Shown here in pieces: positions 47,285 to 50,090 of a stretch of 50,090 nucleotides of DNA. The position numbers were made by a program, and so were the translations under genes. Numbering within the stretch: the first letter of the stretch is position 1; each line of letters starts with the position of its first letter. The stretch is from assembly GCA_013416485.1 (NCBI GenBank), contig JACCEO010000013.1:22060-72149 (forward strand), in the 5' to 3' direction. The DNA is from Alcaligenaceae bacterium. GTDB taxonomy: Bacteria; Pseudomonadota; Gammaproteobacteria; Burkholderiales; Burkholderiaceae_B. The notes beneath the pieces are model-generated. The model saw only the letters and a program-made list of their open reading frames with translations, was not told the DNA's origin and made no database searches.

Positions 47285-47306
47285 AAGCCCGTAACTATGC
47301 GGGCTT
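47285..47306 (-). terminator. intrinsic terminator, minus strand
   Basis: Arms AAGCCCG (47,285-47,291) and CGGGCTT (47,300-47,306) pair around eight bases. On the minus strand they are followed by TTTTTTGTTTTTC. It would end transcripts coming from the small ORF region at 47,400-47,600 or from a displaced gene end. On the plus strand the flank TTAACGGATTTTT is weaker. Confidence 0.75.
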
Positions 47307-47358
47307 AACGGATTTTTATGCCTTCAAATGCCTGACTTGTGTCAGATGCAGAATCATT

Positions 47359-47370
47359 TTCCCACTCAAT
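47359..47370 (-). other. guaA-end-like sequence, possible attachment scar
   Basis: On the minus strand ATTGAGTGGGAA encodes Ile-Glu-Trp-Glu, the C-terminal residues of GMP synthase (GuaA). The 3' end of guaA is a known integration site for genomic islands. The sequence is followed on the same strand by a terminator, as at a real gene end. No stop codon follows directly and no integrase is present, so this is a weak match. Confidence 0.25.
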
Positions 47371-47407
47371 TATCAATAGCTCAAATATACCGTTGATTTA
47401 ATTAAAT

Positions 47408-47584
47408 TTATTTGCTCACCGCCTTGCCAATACCATCCAAAATACCATCCCCAAAAGTTCGCTTGACCTTGCTTGGGATTACCTGATGCTGCCTGAGTTT
47501 TGAGTGGATTACGCGTTTTCGGACATAAATGGTGGTTTTTGGGACAAATCGCCGGATCGTGGTATTGAGAAGGCGCGTTTTCAT
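47408..47584 (-). CDS. small basic ORF of unknown function
   Basis: A 58-residue frame on the minus strand, starting ATG 47584 after GGAAGA and ending TAA at 47408. The product begins MKTRLLNTTIRRFVPK, is rich in Arg and Lys in its first 42 residues, and ends GILDGIGKAVSK. I do not recognise it. Its good ribosome site and composition argue for a real gene. Its short length and the repeat inside its 3' end (47,429-47,450) argue for caution. It is divergent from the RNA and Abi gene. Confidence 0.35.
   Translation of the reverse strand: MKTRLLNTTIRRFVPKTTIYVRKRVIHSKLRQHQVIPSKVKRTFGDGILDGIGKAVSK
47429..47450. repeat. 10-bp direct repeat
   Basis: AATACCATCC occurs at 47,429-47,438 and again at 47,441-47,450, a 12-base period. 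Paired short direct repeats near an attachment site can be arm sites of an integrase, but this pair also falls inside a small ORF, so a coding origin is possible. Confidence 0.5.
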
Positions 47585-47616
47585 CAAGGAGTCTTCCTTT
47601 GCTACCGAGATGTATG

Positions 47617-47622
47617 TATAAT
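47617..47622 (+). promoter_or_regulatory. -10 box of the RNA upstream of the Abi gene
   Basis: A perfect TATAAT lies seven bases before the predicted 5' end of the structured RNA. The -35 region is poor (TTCCTT at 17-base spacing) and overlaps a small inverted repeat, AAGGA-GTCT-TCCTT, at 47,586-47,599, which may be a regulator site. Confidence 0.6.
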
Positions 47623-47628
47623 TGGGAT

Positions 47629-47690
47629 AACAAAACCCGCCAAGGCTATGCGCGAAAGCGAATCCTCAAACCGGCGGGTTACTTTTTTCT
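47629..47690 (+). ncRNA. structured small RNA linked to the AbiF-like gene
   Basis: A predicted transcript of about 60 bases. The outer stem is AACCCGCC (47,634-47,641) with GGCGGGTT (47,673-47,680). Inside is a second stem: AGG/CCT and AU/AU pairs lead to CGC-GAAA-GCG, a GNRA tetraloop, with a two-base bulge and a G.A mismatch. A single-stranded CAAACC segment joins it to the outer stem. The RNA ends in a TTTTTT run at 47,683-47,688. A perfect -10 box lies just upstream, and the Abi gene starts 43 bases downstream on the same strand. AbiF proteins are reported to have such a conserved RNA, acting as an RNA antitoxin. I infer the same here. Confidence 0.65.
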
Positions 47691-47732
47691 AGGCCTGTAC
47701 ACTAACTGCGCCAAATACGGCATGGGTTCATC

Positions 47733-48632
47733 ATGCCGACATTAAGACACCCTTTCCCTAAGCCGGCAACAACCTATGCCGAGCAGGTTTCCATCCTTCA
47801 GCAACGCGGCATGCTTGTCGACGATCCCGCCTCTGCTGAATTTTACCTGCAACACCTGAACTACTACCGTCTCAGCGCCTATTGGCTACCTTTTGAAGCA
47901 AGCCATAGCCCGCACGAGTTTAAGTCAGGCACTCGGTTTGAGGACGTACTAAACCTGTACATATTTGATCGCAGCCTTCGTTTGTTGGTCCTGGACGCCA
48001 TCGAACGCATAGAAGTCTCCGCTCGCAGCCAATGGGCCTACCATCTAGCCCATCGTCATGGGCCTCATGCCCATCTGGACGTTTCCCTGGCTGCCAGACC
48101 CCATTTGTGGGCAACTAATATTGCCAAGTTGCGCAATGAGGTTGAGCGGTCAGATGAAGTCTTTATCAAACATCTCCAGAACAGCTATTCAGAATCCTTG
48201 CCCCCAGTCTGGGCTGTATGCGAAGTAATGTCTCTGGGCCTGCTCTCACGCTGGTATGGCAACCTCAAGCCCATGCAAACACGTCGTGCCATCGCCTCGA
48301 CGTATGGCCTGGATGAAAAGGTATTGGGATCTTGGCTACATCACTTGGCTCTGGTGCGCAATACATGTGCCCACCATAGCCGTCTATGGAACCGAGAATT
48401 CACAATAACTCCGTTGCTGCCGCGTAGTAAGCCCTCGTCATTGACATCGCAACTTCATATTGGCTCTCGCAAGCTGTACAACTCGCTGGTTATACTGTTG
48501 TACTGCATGGATATCGTGGCTCCTCAGCATAGCTGGAGGCAGAGGCTACGAGACTTGATCAATCAGCACAAAATTCCCGTTTCCGCGATGGGCTTCCCGT
48601 CTCAGTGGCATCAGTTGCCAATCTGGCAGTAG
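47733..48632 (+). CDS. Abi_2/AbiF-family HEPN abortive-infection protein
   Basis: A 299-residue protein of the AbiD/AbiF (Abi_2) family, a phage-defence and toxin-like group with a HEPN RNase-type fold. Family motifs are [12 protein letters not shown] (44-55), [19 protein letters not shown] (77-95), [14 protein letters not shown] (156-169) and [13 protein letters not shown] at the end. The HEPN R-x4-H motif is R209-N-T-C-A-H214. It is complete and undisrupted. The start ATG 47733 has a weak ribosome site, which would limit toxin synthesis. A structured RNA lies directly upstream and may neutralise the protein. It is likely cytoplasmic and harms the host on phage infection. Type II protein antitoxin genes are absent on either side. 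Confidence 0.88.
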   Translation: MPTLRHPFPKPATTYAEQVSILQQRGMLVDDPASAEFYLQHLNYYRLSAYWLPFEASHSPHEFKSGTRFEDVLNLYIFDRSLRLLVLDAIERIEVSARSQWAYHLAHRHGPHAHLDVSLAARPHLWATNIAKLRNEVERSDEVFIKHLQNSYSESLPPVWAVCEVMSLGLLSRWYGNLKPMQTRRAIASTYGLDEKVLGSWLHHLALVRNTCAHHSRLWNREFTITPLLPRSKPSSLTSQLHIGSRKLYNSLVILLYCMDIVAPQHSWRQRLRDLINQHKIPVSAMGFPSQWHQLPIWQ

Positions 48633-48680
48633 ACGGCATAAGCCCCAACAGACCGAACTGAATACTGTTTCTGTATCTGC

Positions 48681-48764
48681 ATGCCGCTCTACGCGGTATT
48701 AGATTTCCCCCGCCCCGCACCACTGACCAAACCCCACCAAAGGCGCTCCCGACATAAATGGTGC
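48681..48764. other. candidate oriT region upstream of mobC
   Basis: The 160 bases before the MobC gene have no ORF but hold ATGCCGC-TCTAC-GCGGTAT (48,681-48,699, one mismatch) and GCACCA/TGGTGC (48,717-48,722 and 48,759-48,764). The latter is followed by CCTG, which recalls relaxase nic sites of the IncP/MOBP group. Transfer origins commonly sit beside mobC. No relaxase gene is in the window, so this remains a weak inference. Confidence 0.3.
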
Positions 48765-48793
48765 CTGTGCTACGGGCGCGTCCCGGAGCCCTT

Positions 48794-49108
48794 ATGTCTA
48801 ACGAACCCTTATCAGAGGTCATGCGTATTCGCCTGACCCCCGGCCAGCATCGGCGCCTTTCTGAAGCCGCCGCCCTGTCTGGCCTGAACCTGTCAGATTA
48901 CGTACGCCGACGGCTGACCGCCGCCGATACCCTGGCCGAAGAGCTCGATGCCTTGCGCCAGGCTGTGCGGCATCTGAGCCAAATTTCTGAAACCCACGCC
49001 GCCGCACTTGAAACGGCATTTCTGGTCCGAGCCACGGCACGGCCTGAGCAAATCGCCATTGCCCAGGCGGCTATGCGTCGTCGCGGCATAGAACATCTTT
49101 CAGATTAA
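48794..49108 (+). CDS. MobC-like plasmid relaxosome protein
   Basis: A 104-residue DNA-binding accessory protein of conjugative mobilisation. It starts MSNEPLSEVMRIRLTPGQ and has the ribbon-helix-helix-like segment AAALSGLNLSDYVRRRLT, the hallmark of MobC-type relaxosome proteins that help the relaxase melt oriT. The frame is open 12 codons upstream, but ATG 48794 has GGAG six bases before it. The gene is more GC-rich than the core genes and is followed by trbM-like DNA, so it is plasmid- or ICE-derived. No relaxase gene accompanies it here. Confidence 0.78.
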   Translation: MSNEPLSEVMRIRLTPGQHRRLSEAAALSGLNLSDYVRRRLTAADTLAEELDALRQAVRHLSQISETHAAALETAFLVRATARPEQIAIAQAAMRRRGIEHLSD

Positions 49109-49109
49109 A

Positions 49110-49124
49110 CGGGTTCACAACCCG
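49110..49124 (+). terminator. terminator after mobC
   Basis: CGGGTT (49,110-49,115) and AACCCG (49,119-49,124) form a tight stem with a three-base loop. It begins two bases after the mobC stop codon. The following CTTTAATTT is moderately T-rich, so it is probably an intrinsic terminator for mobC. Confidence 0.6.
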
Positions 49125-49215
49125 CTTTAATTTCGACCCATACAGGCCCTACCCGCCTGCGTCACTCTTGCCAGGCATTGTCTGACACCCTCCAGAAAAA
49201 CACCGGAGAACATCC

Positions 49216-49706
49216 ATGAAGCACCTTCCCGCTGCGGTTGGCGTGCTGGCGTTCGCCTGCGCGTCCATCCCTGTCCTGGCACTATCATCGGGCGAGCCAT
49301 CCAACGATCTGCTAAGCGGCACAACGCGTCTGGCCTGCGAAGCGATTCTTTGCTTATCCAGCAGTTTGCAACCAGGCGAATGCGCACCATCGCTAAGCCA
49401 CTACTTCGACATCAAAATTTTCCATAAAAGACGCCTGGACTGGGGTGACACGGTAGACGCCCGCCGCGCATTCCTGGGTATGTGCCCCGCATCTTCATCA
49501 GCCGAGATGCCTGCCCGACTGGATGCCATATCCAGGGGTGCGGGAAAGTGCACCGCAGACTATCTGAACAGCGTCTATGCGAGCACCAGCTATCGCTACA
49601 AGCAGCGAATTACGACACGGCGCAGGCCAAATGGCAGACCGATCACAGTGGGGCCTGGGCGAAGGGCTGGACGTTTTCTTGGGCCAACCCGAACACCACC
49701 CCTTAA
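49216..49706 (+). pseudogene. trbM: trbM-like gene, probably frameshifted
   Basis: TrbM/KikA proteins are small secreted factors of IncP-type conjugation. The start ATG 49216 (with GGAG) gives a signal peptide and the family core: LLSGTTRLACEAILCLSS, ECAPSLSHYFDI, then GAGKCTADYLNS. After about 49,575-49,605 the plausible frame moves. The other frame reads AANYDTAQAKWQTD and ends at TAA 49706, with high GC at third positions. The original frame instead becomes Arg-rich and runs to 49767. The usual 50-residue middle of TrbM is also missing, so a deletion with frameshift is likely. The TAATG overlap with the next ORF supports the second frame as the ancestral end. Confidence 0.6.
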
Positions 49707-49779
49707 TGGAGAAACGTATGCAGACTTCCTCAATGCGCCGTACCCATACGGCCAGCGCACCCACTAACTACGGCCCATC
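49706..49779 (+). pseudogene. 5' fragment of a gene cut by the IS element
   Basis: An ORF starts at ATG 49706 (overlapping the trbM-frame stop as TAATG) or ATG 49718, which has GGAG before it. It reads MQTSSMRRTHTASAPTNYG and is interrupted by the insertion sequence at 49,780. It was probably the next gene of the transfer region. No family can be assigned from about 20-25 residues. Confidence 0.35.
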
Positions 49780-50090
49780 TGACCTGCCCCCAAAGTTAGG
49801 TACAAAATCAGGTAGAGTCCGTTTAAAGGAATACGGACATGGAGAAACGATTTACCGAAGAACAGATCATCGGTTTCATCAAGGAAGCGGAAGCTGGCTT
49901 AGCGGTTGATGCACTGTGTCGCAAGCACGGATTTGGCAACTCCACCTTTTATAAGTGGAAGGCTAAATTCGGCGGCATGGACGTGTCAGAGGCCAAGCGA
50001 TTAAAGGCACTGGAAGATGAAAACGGTCGATTGAAACGCCTTTTGGCTGACGCCATGCTCGATAACGCCGCCTTGAAGGATATCGTTAGC
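49780..50090 (+). mobile_element. IS3-family element, IS407-like group, left end
   Basis: The element begins with TGACCTGCCCCC at 49,780, the terminal inverted-repeat type of the IS407 group. It has the orfA gene 59 bases in and runs off the end of the window. The four bases before it (CATC) would be the target duplication. The right end is outside, so this cannot be confirmed. Confidence 0.8.
49839..50090 (+). CDS. IS3-family transposase OrfA, 5' part
   Basis: The first 84 codons of the DNA-binding transposase subunit, open to the window end. It starts MEKRFTEEQIIGFIKEAEAG and has the helix-turn-helix ALCRKHGFGNSTFYKWKAKFG, then a leucine-zipper-like LKALEDENGRLKRLLADAML. ATG 49839 follows AAGGA. 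In this family OrfA is fused to the catalytic OrfB by programmed -1 frameshifting; OrfB lies outside the window. The sequence looks intact, so the element may be active. Confidence 0.9.
   Translation, partial: MEKRFTEEQIIGFIKEAEAGLAVDALCRKHGFGNSTFYKWKAKFGGMDVSEAKRLKALEDENGRLKRLLADAMLDNAALKDIVS

Noticed and set aside
47373-47633. 86-codon open frame on the minus strand
   Set aside because: It overlaps the better supported 58-residue frame and the promoter of the structured RNA, has no good ribosome site, and its translation looks random (many Trp and Tyr near the end).
49577-49909. 110-codon plus-strand frame across the IS boundary
   Set aside because: It runs through the trbM remnant out of frame and continues into the IS left end. 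Only its part after 49,706 is kept, as a gene fragment.

Overview
The window reads as a chromosomal segment of a betaproteobacterium, probably of the Alcaligenaceae type (Burkholderiales). This is inferred from gene content: a recCBD cluster, an hsp20-lon pair, YbiT and YajQ, TRAP transport of sugar acids, and a copper nitrite reductase. No rRNA, tRNA or CRISPR array was recognised. Base composition is near balanced over most of the window. It turns AT-rich around 45,970-47,450 and more GC-rich after about 48,650, where plasmid-type genes begin.

From 1 to 20,974 lie mostly housekeeping genes: the end of an AzgA-type purine permease, a thioredoxin, a YigZ/IMPACT protein with no normal start codon, the ABC-F protein YbiT, LD-carboxypeptidase, TadA, a tandem universal stress protein, a Cache-type diguanylate cyclase, YajQ, an acyl-CoA synthetase, an overlapping recC-recB-recD operon, and a three-domain NirK with an extra N-terminal blue-copper domain. 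A 446-base gap follows, holding a perfect 10-bp-arm palindrome upstream of nirK.

From 21,421 to 34,728 lie a PAP2 phosphatase, an FrnE-type DsbA protein, and a compact catabolic operon on the minus strand. Its genes are a FadR-type regulator, a GarR-like reductase, an HpaI/GarL-type aldolase, an aminotransferase and an amino-acid binding protein. It has a visible operator and a strong terminator. I infer that it degrades a hydroxy-amino acid through transamination, aldol cleavage and aldehyde reduction. After it come hsp20-lon, a PbpG-like peptidase, an MFS transporter and a diguanylate cyclase with a solute-binding-type sensor.

From 34,849 to 43,061 is a plus-strand operon for four-carbon or related sugar acids: an IlvD/Edd dehydratase, an LtnD-like dehydrogenase, an OtnI-like isomerase, a DenD-like dehydrogenase, a complete DctPQM TRAP transporter and a D-2-hydroxyacid dehydrogenase. 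The OtnK kinase and OtnC decarboxylase of the known tetronate pathway are absent. A convergent pair follows: an alpha/beta hydrolase and an OsmC-YcaO fusion.

From 45,970 to the end is accessory DNA: an AT-rich lipoprotein gene, an orphan divergent PurC, a terminator, a short sequence resembling the end of guaA (possible attachment scar), a small basic ORF, and an Abi_2/AbiF-type HEPN gene. That gene is preceded by a promoter -10 box and a structured RNA of about 60 nt ending in a U-run. Then come a MobC-like relaxosome protein with a possible oriT, a frameshifted trbM, and the left end of an IS3-family (IS407-like) element running off the window. The AbiF plus RNA pair is the most interesting unit: it matches the layout reported for AbiF RNA-antitoxin systems, which have been proposed as ancestors of Cas13.
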